A stretch of DNA of 44,202 bases from contig WLNW01000008.1 in NCBI GenBank assembly GCA_009699605.1, positions 1 to 44,202 of the forward strand. Reading direction: 5' to 3'. This document shows, one piece after another, positions 19,452 to 29,201 of the stretch. Source of the stretch: Actinomycetota bacterium. Lineage in GTDB: Bacteria > Actinomycetota > Acidimicrobiia > Acidimicrobiales > WLNW01. The notes beneath the pieces are model-generated. The model did not search any database. It was not told where the DNA came from and worked only from the letters and a program-made list of their open reading frames with translations. Each line of letters opens with the position of its first letter. The first letter of the stretch is position 1. The position numbers were made by a program, and so were the translations under genes.

Positions 19452-20254
19452 CCAGTCAGCTCGACACCATCCACGCCCGCATCGGCATAGGCGGCGTCGT
19501 CGCCGACAACCGACTGCAGAGCGTCCACCTCGAGCCGTACCCGCAGCTGTGCGCGCACGGCGTTGTGCGCATCGCCGTTTGGGTGCTCATGGCTGACATC
19601 ATCGGCGGGTGGGAAGCCGAGCGCAGCTCCGGCACCGACTGGACCTTCACCACCGACTTGTCCGTGCGGGCGCCCGTCCTACGCGTACCAGCGCGGGTGG
19701 AAGGCACGTCGGTCGCGTTGCGCATCGGCAAGGGGAACGTGGCGGCCGAAGCGTTCATGCACGACGAGACCGGCGAGTTGTTCGCCTACTCCCAGGTGGG
19801 ATTCATCCGGATGCCCCGCCGTCCGAACGACCCGCCGAAGCCCGATATGGCGTCGAGCGCGAAGAACTGGGGCCAGCGCGAGCAGCTCGGTTCGTTGCTC
19901 GCCGAAGCCGCGGGCGCGCAGGTCATCGACCCGGTCATCGGTCATGTCGAGGTGGTGCTTGACGACGCGCTACGCAACCCCGCCGGGGCCATGCAGGGCG
20001 CGATGGTCGCGCTCGTCGGCGAGCTCGCCTCCGAGGAGTTGGCCACGCATCATCTGGGTCGCCAACACGTCGTCACAGACATCGACGTGCGCTACCTCGC
20101 GATGGGACGCGTCGGTCCGATCTATTCGCGGGCTGCGTTCATCGGTCCGCCGGCGCTCGGCAGCATCCGCGTCGAGCTACGCGACCGCGGCAACAACGAC
20201 CGGTTGATGTCGGCCATGCTCGCCCGCGTCGCGCCGGCGCCCGAGCCCTCCTGA
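19448..20254 (+). CDS. tandem hotdog (acyl-CoA thioesterase/PaaI-like) protein
   Basis: GTG start overlapping the MFS stop (GTGA); hotdog-like segments ADIIGGWEAE...TFTTDLSVRAP and GAMVALVGELASEE...VTDIDVRYLA. Confidence 0.65.
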   Translation: MTSQLDTIHARIGIGGVVADNRLQSVHLEPYPQLCAHGVVRIAVWVLMADIIGGWEAERSSGTDWTFTTDLSVRAPVLRVPARVEGTSVALRIGKGNVAAEAFMHDETGELFAYSQVGFIRMPRRPNDPPKPDMASSAKNWGQREQLGSLLAEAAGAQVIDPVIGHVEVVLDDALRNPAGAMQGAMVALVGELASEELATHHLGRQHVVTDIDVRYLAMGRVGPIYSRAAFIGPPALGSIRVELRDRGNNDRLMSAMLARVAPAPEPS

Positions 20255-20479
20255 CGGGCTGTAGATAGCCTTTTTGCTCGTTCTGGATGTTGCCCGACTG
20301 GAAAGAGACCACGGAGCTGCCGCGCGGCATCATCCGCTCGGGACACGACACCTCTACGGTGCCCCTCACCGCAACCAACTCGCACTGACCCATCAGTTCC
20401 GAGCGTCCCCCATTTGTTCATCGTGGGGTGACAAACGGGTGGGCCGCGAAGCAGTCCTGGTCGGGCACACTGGACAGCT

Positions 20480-22090
<1,611 letters not shown>

Positions 22091-22106
22091 GGCATCGGTC
22101 CGGGCG

Positions 22107-22730
22107 TCACGCCCAGGCGCCGAGGACCTCGTCTGTGGTGGTGACGGTCGACAGCAGGCCGATCGTGTTCTCGAGCACTGCGTCGCCATATGCCTTGGGA
22201 ACCCCCGCGACCGCATCGCGCGGCACGACCACCTGATAGCCGAGGTCGTGTGCGCTCAGCACCAGCGCCAGCACGCCCACGTTGATCGAATTACCGGTGG
22301 CCACAATGGTGGTGATACCCATATTGCGCAGGATCTGATCGAGCGATGTGCCGGTGAAGGGGCCCATGCCGTGGATGCGCTGCACCTCGACATCGCTCGG
22401 CTGCGGGTCGAGCTCGGGCATCACCTGCACGCCCTCCGCGCCGATGTTGAGGCGACCTTGGTTGAGCTTGCGGCTCGCCTTCGACAACCGGCTGGTGAAC
22501 GCGGAGCCCTGCTCGTCGGGACGGAACGCCGCGGTGCAGTGCACGACCGACGCGCCCACGGCGCGGGCCCCGGCGCAGAGGCGCGCTGCGTTGTCGACCA
22601 CACCGAGCGCACGCACCTCCTCGGCGAGTTGCTGCATCGCGGCGAGATCACCGGTGATGCCGCGTTGCAACTCCATGGTGAGCACTGCAGTGGTTTCTGG
22701 GTTCACGAGCGCGCGCAGATCAATGGGCAT
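22107..22730 (-). CDS. isochorismatase-family cysteine hydrolase
   Basis: TAVLTMELQRGITGD...IVATGNSINVGVLALVLSAHDLGYQVVVPRDAVAG. Confidence 0.85.
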   Translation of the reverse strand: MPIDLRALVNPETTAVLTMELQRGITGDLAAMQQLAEEVRALGVVDNAARLCAGARAVGASVVHCTAAFRPDEQGSAFTSRLSKASRKLNQGRLNIGAEGVQVMPELDPQPSDVEVQRIHGMGPFTGTSLDQILRNMGITTIVATGNSINVGVLALVLSAHDLGYQVVVPRDAVAGVPKAYGDAVLENTIGLLSTVTTTDEVLGAWA

Positions 22731-22781
22731 GCCGTCTTGCTACCACGCCACGAACGCCGCGCGCCGCGCCCGACATCTCGC

Positions 22782-22829
22782 AACTGGTAGTTCAGAAGCG
22801 CGGCGGGCCGCGCTTCTGAACTACCAGTT
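22782..22829. repeat. long perfect intergenic inverted repeat (hairpin B)
   Basis: AACTGGTAGTTCAGAAGCGCGGC (22782-22804) / GCCGCGCTTCTGAACTACCAGTT (22807-22829): 23-bp perfect arms separated by 2 nt. Confidence 0.93.
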
Positions 22830-22842
22830 CTGGGGAAGGGGG

Positions 22843-23565
22843 TTATGCGGCCCCAAAGAGGAGGTCGGCCAAGGCGTCGAGGTGAGGCACGCGGGCATGG
22901 GCGAACGACTCGTGCAGCCTGTACGGATCGATCTGCACCACGGGCATGCCGGCTGCCTCTGCGCCGCGCACGTCGGCGTGCACCATGTCGCCCACATACA
23001 GCGTGCGCGACGCGACAGTGCCGAGTGCCTCGAGCGCCGGGGTGAAGATCGCGGGGTCAGGTTTGGCGACGCCGACCGTGCCCGAGTCGACGATGGCCGC
23101 CACCGAGTGGAACGGCCCGTCGCCCACTTGGCACACCCCGAACGAACGCATCTGCTCGGGCGCAGTGCCGTCGTTGTTGCTGACGATTGCGATTGGCATC
23201 GATGCCACGACGAATCGCGCGAGCGCGTCGATGTTGTGCTGCTGAGGCCAACGCCACGTGACCTGCACCGGTTGGTTGTACAACGACGCCCACGCAACGA
23301 GGCACGACTCGGCCTGGTCGTCGCGCACGCCGATCTCGCGCAAGTACGCCAGCACGTAGTGGCGCCAGAACGCCGGATCGGTCTCGGGGATGTCGAGCGC
23401 CGAGACCGCGTGCACCCCGCCGTAGTGCGCGCGGTGAAAGGCGTCGTCATCGCCCAGTGCGACGTTGATCGAGGCGAGCGCCTCACGCACGGGATCGGGA
23501 TGCGGCACCAGGAAAACGCCACCGATGTCGAACACCACCGCATCGATCGCCACTGGATCAAACAT
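22843..23565 (-). CDS. HAD-superfamily hydrolase
   Basis: IDAVVFDIGGVFLVPHPD...IAIVSNNDG...GVAKPDPAIFTPALEALG...LYVGDMVHADVRGAEAAGM. Confidence 0.9.
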   Translation of the reverse strand: MFDPVAIDAVVFDIGGVFLVPHPDPVREALASINVALGDDDAFHRAHYGGVHAVSALDIPETDPAFWRHYVLAYLREIGVRDDQAESCLVAWASLYNQPVQVTWRWPQQHNIDALARFVVASMPIAIVSNNDGTAPEQMRSFGVCQVGDGPFHSVAAIVDSGTVGVAKPDPAIFTPALEALGTVASRTLYVGDMVHADVRGAEAAGMPVVQIDPYRLHESFAHARVPHLDALADLLFGAA

Positions 23566-23626
23566 GAGTAACCACCCGGGAGTCGATAGGGCACGCAAAC
23601 GAGAGGGGCGACTAGCGTCACACCCC

Positions 23627-24403
23627 ATGCTGCTCGAGAACAAGGTTGCCATCATCACCGGAATCGGCCCGGGCCTCGGCCAGGAACTGGCCTACACCTT
23701 CGCGCGCGAAGGGGCGAGCGTCGCTATCTGCTGTCGCCGCGAAGCCGAGCTCGCACGGGTCTCCGCCGAGGTCGAGGCCCAAGGCGGCAACGTGCTCGCG
23801 CTCTCCACCGACGTCACCGACCGCGCGGCATGCAAGCGCTTCGTCGATGCCACGGTCGAGCGATTCGGTCGCGTCGACGCGTTGGTCAACAGCGCGTACA
23901 ACCCCGGTTCGTTCGCGCTGTTCGAGGACGCGAACCTCGACGACTGGCGCGGCCCGCTCGAAGTGAACCTCTTCGGCGCACTCAACATGATCCAAGAAGT
24001 GGTTCCGCACCTCAAGACCGCTGGCGGCGGTGCCATCTGCAACATCAACTCGCAGATCCACAAGAAGCCCATGCCCTACCAAGGCAGCTATGGCACCTCG
24101 AAGGCCGCTCTCGAGGGCGCGACCAAGTTCCTCGCCAAGGAGCTCGGCGCACACAAGATCCGCGTCAACTCGGTGTTCATGGGATGGATGTGGGGCCCGC
24201 CCGTCGAGGGCTACGTCGAGGGCGCCGCGCAGGGCGGCGTCACCCGCGACCAGATCATCGCCAACATCACCAAGGACATTGCACTCGGCGAGATCCCCGA
24301 CGACTCCGACTGTGCGAACGCCGTCGCCTTCTTGTGCAGCGATTACGCCCGTGTGATCACCGGCGCCGGCCTCGACGTCAACGGCGGCGAGTTCATGCCA
24401 TAG
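23627..24403 (+). CDS. short-chain dehydrogenase/reductase
   Basis: MLLENKVAIITGIGPGLGQELAYTFAREGASVAICCR...YQGSYGTSKAALEGATKFLAKEL. Confidence 0.92.
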   Translation: MLLENKVAIITGIGPGLGQELAYTFAREGASVAICCRREAELARVSAEVEAQGGNVLALSTDVTDRAACKRFVDATVERFGRVDALVNSAYNPGSFALFEDANLDDWRGPLEVNLFGALNMIQEVVPHLKTAGGGAICNINSQIHKKPMPYQGSYGTSKAALEGATKFLAKELGAHKIRVNSVFMGWMWGPPVEGYVEGAAQGGVTRDQIIANITKDIALGEIPDDSDCANAVAFLCSDYARVITGAGLDVNGGEFMP

Positions 24404-24430
24404 CCGGCGAAGCCGGATCCGGCGAGGGAC

Positions 24431-24793
24431 CTAACCAGCGAACTGCGCCATGTCGAAGTAGTCACGCCAGGCCCGGATCTTGCCGTCGACGATCTCGAAC
24501 ACCCCGACCACCGGTAGTGCGATGGTCTTGCCGCCCATTTCGAGGTGGTCGGTGCGTTCGTTCATCACCACGCCGCCGTTCGCGACCTGGTGATGCACCT
24601 CGAACCGGATGCTCGAGATCATCGACTTCATGCCCACGAGCATCGCGTGCACCGCTTCGCGGCCCTCGGCGGCCGCCATGGGGATGTTGTGGTAAACGCC
24701 GTCCTCGGTGAAGTAGGCCGCGAGCTCGTCGGCGTCCATGCGGGTCCACGCCGCGCAGAACTCGGTCACGATCGCATCAGGTGAGCTGGTCAT
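24431..24793 (-). CDS. SnoaL/limonene-1,2-epoxide hydrolase-like (NTF2 fold) protein
   Basis: 120 aa; FCAAWTRMDADELAAYFTEDGVYHNIPMAAAEGREAV...GVFEIVDGKIRAWRDYFDMAQF. Confidence 0.85.
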   Translation of the reverse strand: MTSSPDAIVTEFCAAWTRMDADELAAYFTEDGVYHNIPMAAAEGREAVHAMLVGMKSMISSIRFEVHHQVANGGVVMNERTDHLEMGGKTIALPVVGVFEIVDGKIRAWRDYFDMAQFAG

Positions 24794-24909
24794 CGGTTCG
24801 GTCCCCTTGTCCGGGCGGCGCGTCGCCGTCGTGGCGCGATTCTGCCTGGCCGCGAGCCGTCCCGCTCGACGGAACGAGCCCGGCCCAGGTGGCCCGCAGC
24901 GCGTTGTCT

Positions 24910-25782
24910 ATGCTCACCACCATGCCGATGCCGGAAGATCCACGCGCCTTCGACACGATGTTGGGGGTTCCGTCAAACCGCGACTCGTGGCAGAAGGAAT
25001 TCACCCACGTCCACGACAAGGGCAGTGCCGATCTCAAGCATCCGGCCGGCTACATGTTCAAGGACCTGCCCGAGGTCGACGGTTCGATCGACTACGTCGA
25101 CTACCTCATCCACGAGATGGACAAGTGGGGTGTCGCGCAAGGGCTCGTGCCGGTGTACCAAGGCGACGAGTACGGCACCCGCGCGGTGAAGACCCACCCC
25201 GATCGGCTCTACGGGGTCTACCTCATCGACCCGAACAAGGGCATGGACGACGTGCGCGCCCTGCAACACGCCAATCGCGAGCTCGGCGCGATCGCCGCCG
25301 CGTGCTTCCCGTCGGGCACGAACCCGCAGGTGTCGATCAACGGCAAGCAGATGTACCCGTTCTACGCGAAGTGTGTCGAGCTCGACATCCCGATGTTCAT
25401 CAACGCCGGGGTGCCCGGCCCGCGCATGCGCATGGAAGCGCAGCACGTGATGCACCTCGACGAGGTTTGCTACGACTTCCCCGAGCTCAAGATCGTCACC
25501 CGCCACGGCGGCGAGCCATGGGAAGAGCTGCTCGTCAAGCTCATGCTGAAGTGGCCGGGGCTCTACTACTCCACGTCGGCGTTCGCACCCAAGCACTTCC
25601 CGAAGGCCATCATCAACTACGCGAACACGCGCGGCGCGAACAAGGTGATGTACGCCGGCTACTTCCCATCAGGATTGAGCCTCGAGCGCATCTTCACCGA
25701 GCTACGCAGCGTGCCGTTCAAGGACGACGTCTGGCCCAAGTTCCTCCGCGAGAACGCGCTGCGGGTACTGAACCTCACGTGA
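24910..25782 (+). CDS. amidohydrolase-2 fold protein, apparently lacking canonical metal ligands (paralog of 401-1303)
   Basis: Shared blocks with 401-1303 (MYPFYAKCVELDIP, VTRHG-EPW, VKLMLKWP-LYYSTSAFAPKH, IINYANTRGA, YAGYFP-GLSL, KFLRENA-RVL-L). ATG at 24910, alternative at 24922. Confidence 0.85.
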   Translation: MLTTMPMPEDPRAFDTMLGVPSNRDSWQKEFTHVHDKGSADLKHPAGYMFKDLPEVDGSIDYVDYLIHEMDKWGVAQGLVPVYQGDEYGTRAVKTHPDRLYGVYLIDPNKGMDDVRALQHANRELGAIAAACFPSGTNPQVSINGKQMYPFYAKCVELDIPMFINAGVPGPRMRMEAQHVMHLDEVCYDFPELKIVTRHGGEPWEELLVKLMLKWPGLYYSTSAFAPKHFPKAIINYANTRGANKVMYAGYFPSGLSLERIFTELRSVPFKDDVWPKFLRENALRVLNLT

Positions 25783-26067
25783 CGCCGCGTTCCAGGATCG
25801 CGCACGTCTCCACTCTCGACGGCCTGCGCGGCCTCTCGGTGCTCAGTCCGCTGATGTTCCACGCACGCGCCGGCGCGCCTGCTCGCCGCATTCAGCGCGG
25901 CGTTTGCGCACGGGCTCGCCTGGACCCACATCGGCAACGCTGAGGCCGACGGACACGATGCGTTCTTGGACGACGATGACGGGCGGCCCACCGAGTTGAC
26001 GTTCGACGCGGGGTTTGAACCCAAGGTTCTGCGCACCGCGCCGAACGTCGCCTCGTATCAGCGATAG
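25779..26067 (+). pseudogene. candidate degraded gene; N-terminus resembles acyltransferase-3 family, followed by an out-of-frame remnant
   Basis: VTPRSRIAHVSTLDGLRGLSVLSPLMFHARAGA in one frame, then LLAAFSAAFAHGLAWTHIGNAEADGHDAFLDDDDGRPTELTFDAGFEPKVLRTAPNVASYQR* in another frame to 26067. Confidence 0.5.
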
Positions 26068-26088
26068 TCGAACGCCGCCGCTCCGCGG

Positions 26089-26874
26089 TCAGGCGGGGCG
26101 AGCCGCAAACCACGCGTCGAGCCGGGCGAACAGCTCCTCGCGTGGCAGATCACCCTCGTCGCGCTTGATCGCGAGCAGGAAGGTGAGCGCCTGGCCGACC
26201 ACGCGGCCCGGCTCGACACCGAGGTGGTGCATCACCTCGGCGCCATCGATACCCGGGCGTTCCGCGGCTTCGCGATCCTCGGCGGCCAGGTCAGCGATGC
26301 GGGTCTCGAGATCGTCGATGTCGCGGTGGAGGTTGGCCAGCTTGATCTGGCTGCGGGTGGTGCAGTCGGATCGGACGAGCGCGTTGAGCCGGCCGAGGAG
26401 ATGGCCGGCATCGCGCGCATAGCGCCGCACCGCGGAGTCGCTCCAACCGTCGGCGTAGCCCTTGAACCGGCCGCTGAGCCGCACCAGCTCCGTCACGTCG
26501 TCGACCACATCCGCCGGGTAGCCCATGGCCGCAAGCCGCTTGCGGGTCATGCGCGCGCCCACTGCTTCGTGATGGCGGAAGGTGACCCCGCCGTGCTCGT
26601 AAGAACGGGTGCGGGGCTTGCCCACGTCGTGGAAGAGCGCGCCTAGACGCACCAGCAGGTCGGGCGGTGTCTTGGCCACCACGGCGATGGTGTGGGTGAG
26701 CACGTCCTTGTGCGTGTGGATCGGGTCCTGTTCCATCTGCATGGCCAGCAACTCGGGAACGAGCTCTTCGACGCGGCCTGTCTTGACGGCGGCCCACAGC
26801 GACGACGAGACGTCGGCGTCGAGAAGGATGTGGGACAGCTCGTCGGCCGGCGTGTGCGTGGTGGTGATGGTCAT
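26089..26874 (-). CDS. HD-domain protein resembling the C-terminal part of CCA tRNA nucleotidyltransferase, without a nucleotidyltransferase head
   Basis: ATG at 26874; LLVRLGALFHDVGKPRTRSYEHGGVTFRHHEAVGARMTRKRLAAMGYP...LGRLNALVRSDCTTR. Confidence 0.83.
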   Translation of the reverse strand: MTITTTHTPADELSHILLDADVSSSLWAAVKTGRVEELVPELLAMQMEQDPIHTHKDVLTHTIAVVAKTPPDLLVRLGALFHDVGKPRTRSYEHGGVTFRHHEAVGARMTRKRLAAMGYPADVVDDVTELVRLSGRFKGYADGWSDSAVRRYARDAGHLLGRLNALVRSDCTTRSQIKLANLHRDIDDLETRIADLAAEDREAAERPGIDGAEVMHHLGVEPGRVVGQALTFLLAIKRDEGDLPREELFARLDAWFAARPA

Positions 26875-27034
26875 CGTGAGGCTTCGTGCGGTGCTGCTGG
26901 GCCGGTACGCCGCGGGGCGCACCTCCAGTCGGGAAGACCTAGCAGTCTGGCAGCTTCGCGGATGGTTGCGACGCGACTTGTCGGATCGCCCTGATCGACC
27001 GGCACAGCCCCGCGGTTCGCGCGACGATGGCACC

Positions 27035-27805
27035 ATGACGACGGTTGCACTGTTGAACCAAAAGGGCGGGGTCGGCAAGACCACTGTCACGTTGGGCCTC
27101 GCCTCGGCGGCACAGGCCGCCGGTGAGCGGGTGCTCGTGGTTGACCTCGATCCACAGGCCAGCGCAACCTGGACGCTCGGCATCGTGCCCGACAACGCCA
27201 CGCTGGGCGTCGCAGATGCCATCGCCGCCGGCACCAAGGGGGCCGCCGCCGCCGCGATCGTCGAGTCGGCCTGGAGCCCGCTGGTGTGGGTGCTGCCGTC
27301 GAGCAGCGGACTCGCCGATCGCGAGCACGACTCAGGGCGCCTGCTCGAGAAACGCCTCGCCAAAGCGCTCGAGGGGGTCACCGACAGCTACGACCTCGTG
27401 CTCATCGACTGCCCACCATCGCTCGGCGGCAATGCCCGCGGCGCACTCACCGCGGCCGACCTGGCGCTCATCGTGGTCGAGCCGGCCAGCTACTCGCTGC
27501 GCGGCGTGGCCGCCGTGCTCGACCTCATCGACGACGTATGGGATCGCTCGAACCCCGACCTTGACCTCGCCGGGGTCATCGTAAACAAGATGCCCGCGGT
27601 CAGCAGCGAAGCCGACCGCCGCACGGACGAGCTCGTCGAGATGGTCGGCCGTAAGGCGGTGTGGAAGCCGGCGATCCCCAACCGGGTCATCGTCAACCAG
27701 GCCCACGGCGAGCAGCGGCCCATCCACAGCTACGGCTACCGGGCCCGCGAGGTGGTCGACGCGCTCGACGCGCTTTACGTCAAGCTTCGCCGGGCCGCGA
27801 AGTAG
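27035..27805 (+). CDS. ParA/MinD-family ATPase (orphan)
   Basis: MTTVALLNQKGGVGKTTVTLGLASAAQAAGERVLVVDLDPQASATW; YDLVLIDCPPSLG. Confidence 0.92.
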   Translation: MTTVALLNQKGGVGKTTVTLGLASAAQAAGERVLVVDLDPQASATWTLGIVPDNATLGVADAIAAGTKGAAAAAIVESAWSPLVWVLPSSSGLADREHDSGRLLEKRLAKALEGVTDSYDLVLIDCPPSLGGNARGALTAADLALIVVEPASYSLRGVAAVLDLIDDVWDRSNPDLDLAGVIVNKMPAVSSEADRRTDELVEMVGRKAVWKPAIPNRVIVNQAHGEQRPIHSYGYRAREVVDALDALYVKLRRAAK

Positions 27806-27856
27806 TCACCTGCACCTCCCCCAATTGGTCGCGGTGCTGCGCTAGACCTCGCGGCG

Positions 27857-28471
27857 ATGATCACCGAGCTCACTCCCACGCCCACCGCCCCGCAACCGAT
27901 TGCGCGCCGCCCCGCGACCATCGGGCTCGTGCTGGGTATCGCGAGCGCGGTGACATCGGTGTTCTGGGTGCTCGCCATCCCCCTCGGCATCCTCGCCGTG
28001 GTGCTGAGCTGGCGCGCCGCGCAACAGGCGCGCGGCCGCGACCTTCGTACCATCTCGCTGGCGGTCGGCGGGCTCGTCGTGGGCACCATCGGCGTGCTGC
28101 TCGGATTGGGCAGCGCCGTGCTCGGCGACGTTTCTTCCGGTGACCCCGTGCCCGTCGTGATCAACGGCATCCAGACGGCCACGCCCGACGCCGAACATCA
28201 ACCCCCACTCGACCTCGACCCCGGTGCGCGTTGCACGGTCGACCTTGGCGGCTTGCGCGCCGAGGGCAGCATCACGAACCGCACCGATAAGCCTTGGGGC
28301 TACCGGCTAAAGGTGCTGTGGGAGGACTCCGGAGTGATGCTCGCGGAGGGCACGGCGCTGCTCGGGCCGGTCGCGCCCGGCGGGACCACACCGTTCGCCG
28401 TGGTCAGCCCCACCGCGGGCAACGCGTCAACCACCTGTCGCGTGAGCGAGATCGACCGCACGAAACCCTGA
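27857..28471 (+). CDS. DUF4190-like membrane protein
   Basis: Two hydrophobic segments (IGLVLGIASAVTSVFWVLAIPLGILAVVLSW; ISLAVGGLVVGTIGVLLGLGSAVLG) then an extracytoplasmic-type domain. Confidence 0.75.
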   Translation: MITELTPTPTAPQPIARRPATIGLVLGIASAVTSVFWVLAIPLGILAVVLSWRAAQQARGRDLRTISLAVGGLVVGTIGVLLGLGSAVLGDVSSGDPVPVVINGIQTATPDAEHQPPLDLDPGARCTVDLGGLRAEGSITNRTDKPWGYRLKVLWEDSGVMLAEGTALLGPVAPGGTTPFAVVSPTAGNASTTCRVSEIDRTKP

Positions 28472-28482
28472 GCGGGCGCAGG

Positions 28483-29145
28483 TCAGTACGCGCGTCGAAT
28501 GAGCGTGAGGCCGTCGCTGATGGGCAACATGACGCTTTCGACGCGCTCGTCGGCCACCACCATCTCGTTGAACGAGCGGACAGCGACGGTCTCGGGGTCG
28601 TTCACCGAGGCGTCGATCACCTTGCCCGACCACAGCACGTTGTCGACGAGGATCACGCCATTCGGCGAAAGTCGCTCGACGATCTCGTGGTAGTAGGCCG
28701 CGTAGTTGACCTTGTCGGCGTCGATGAACGCCAGGTCTATGTGGGGCGTGTGCGGCAACGCACGCAGCGTCTCGACGGCTGGAGCGATACGGAGATCGAT
28801 GAGGTCGGCCACGCCGGCCTGTTCCCAGTGCGCACGGCCGACCGAGGTCCACTGCTCGCTCACGTCGCAACACAACAGCCGCCCGCCGGGGGTGAGACCC
28901 CGCGCGATGGCCAGTGCGCTGTAGCCGGTGAACGTACCCACCTCGACTGCGTACCGCACACCGAGCGCGCGGGTGAGAAAGGTCATGAACGCGCCCTGCT
29001 CGGGGGCAATCTGCATGCCAGCCACACCGCCGAGCGCCACAGTCGCGGCGATCAGCGACTGCTGCACGGGGTCGGGCGCCGACCCGTTCGCCAACAAGTA
29101 CTCGTGCAGGCCTGAGGTGAGGCCAATCCCCTTGGGATCGCTCAT
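28483..29145 (-). CDS. class I SAM-dependent O-methyltransferase (caffeoyl-CoA OMT-like)
   Basis: AVEVGTFTGYSALAIARGLTPGGRLLCCDVSEQW...IDLAFIDADKVNYAAYYHEIVERLSPNGVILVDNVLWSGKV. Confidence 0.93.
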   Translation of the reverse strand: MSDPKGIGLTSGLHEYLLANGSAPDPVQQSLIAATVALGGVAGMQIAPEQGAFMTFLTRALGVRYAVEVGTFTGYSALAIARGLTPGGRLLCCDVSEQWTSVGRAHWEQAGVADLIDLRIAPAVETLRALPHTPHIDLAFIDADKVNYAAYYHEIVERLSPNGVILVDNVLWSGKVIDASVNDPETVAVRSFNEMVVADERVESVMLPISDGLTLIRRAY

Positions 29146-29178
29146 GGCCGCACCCTAGGAGTAGGTGCGGCCATGAGC
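29140..29178 (-). promoter_or_regulatory. 15-bp perfect inverted repeat overlapping the O-methyltransferase start codon
   Basis: Minus strand: GCTCATGGCCGCACC-TACTCCTAG-GGTGCGGCCATGAGC; the gene's ATG lies in the 3' arm. Confidence 0.7.
29142..29174 (-). other. possible 10-codon upstream ORF (MAAPTPRVRP*) whose stop overlaps the O-methyltransferase ATG (ATGA)
   Basis: Minus strand ATGGCCGCACCTACTCCTAGGGTGCGGCCATGA; coding status not shown. Confidence 0.3.
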
Positions 29179-29201
29179 AACCAAGAACGTGGGGGAAACG
29201 C

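Noticed and set aside
20139-20393. Minus-strand ORF MGQCELVAVRGTVEVSCPERMMPRGSSVVSFQSGNIQNEQKGYLQP... between the thioesterase and ABC-F genes
   Set aside because: Looks somewhat protein-like in the intergenic part but runs antisense into the thioesterase gene and matches no family I recognise; insufficient support.
24412-24423. GCCGGATCCGGC palindrome between convergent SDR and SnoaL-like genes
   Set aside because: Too short to claim as terminator without expression data.
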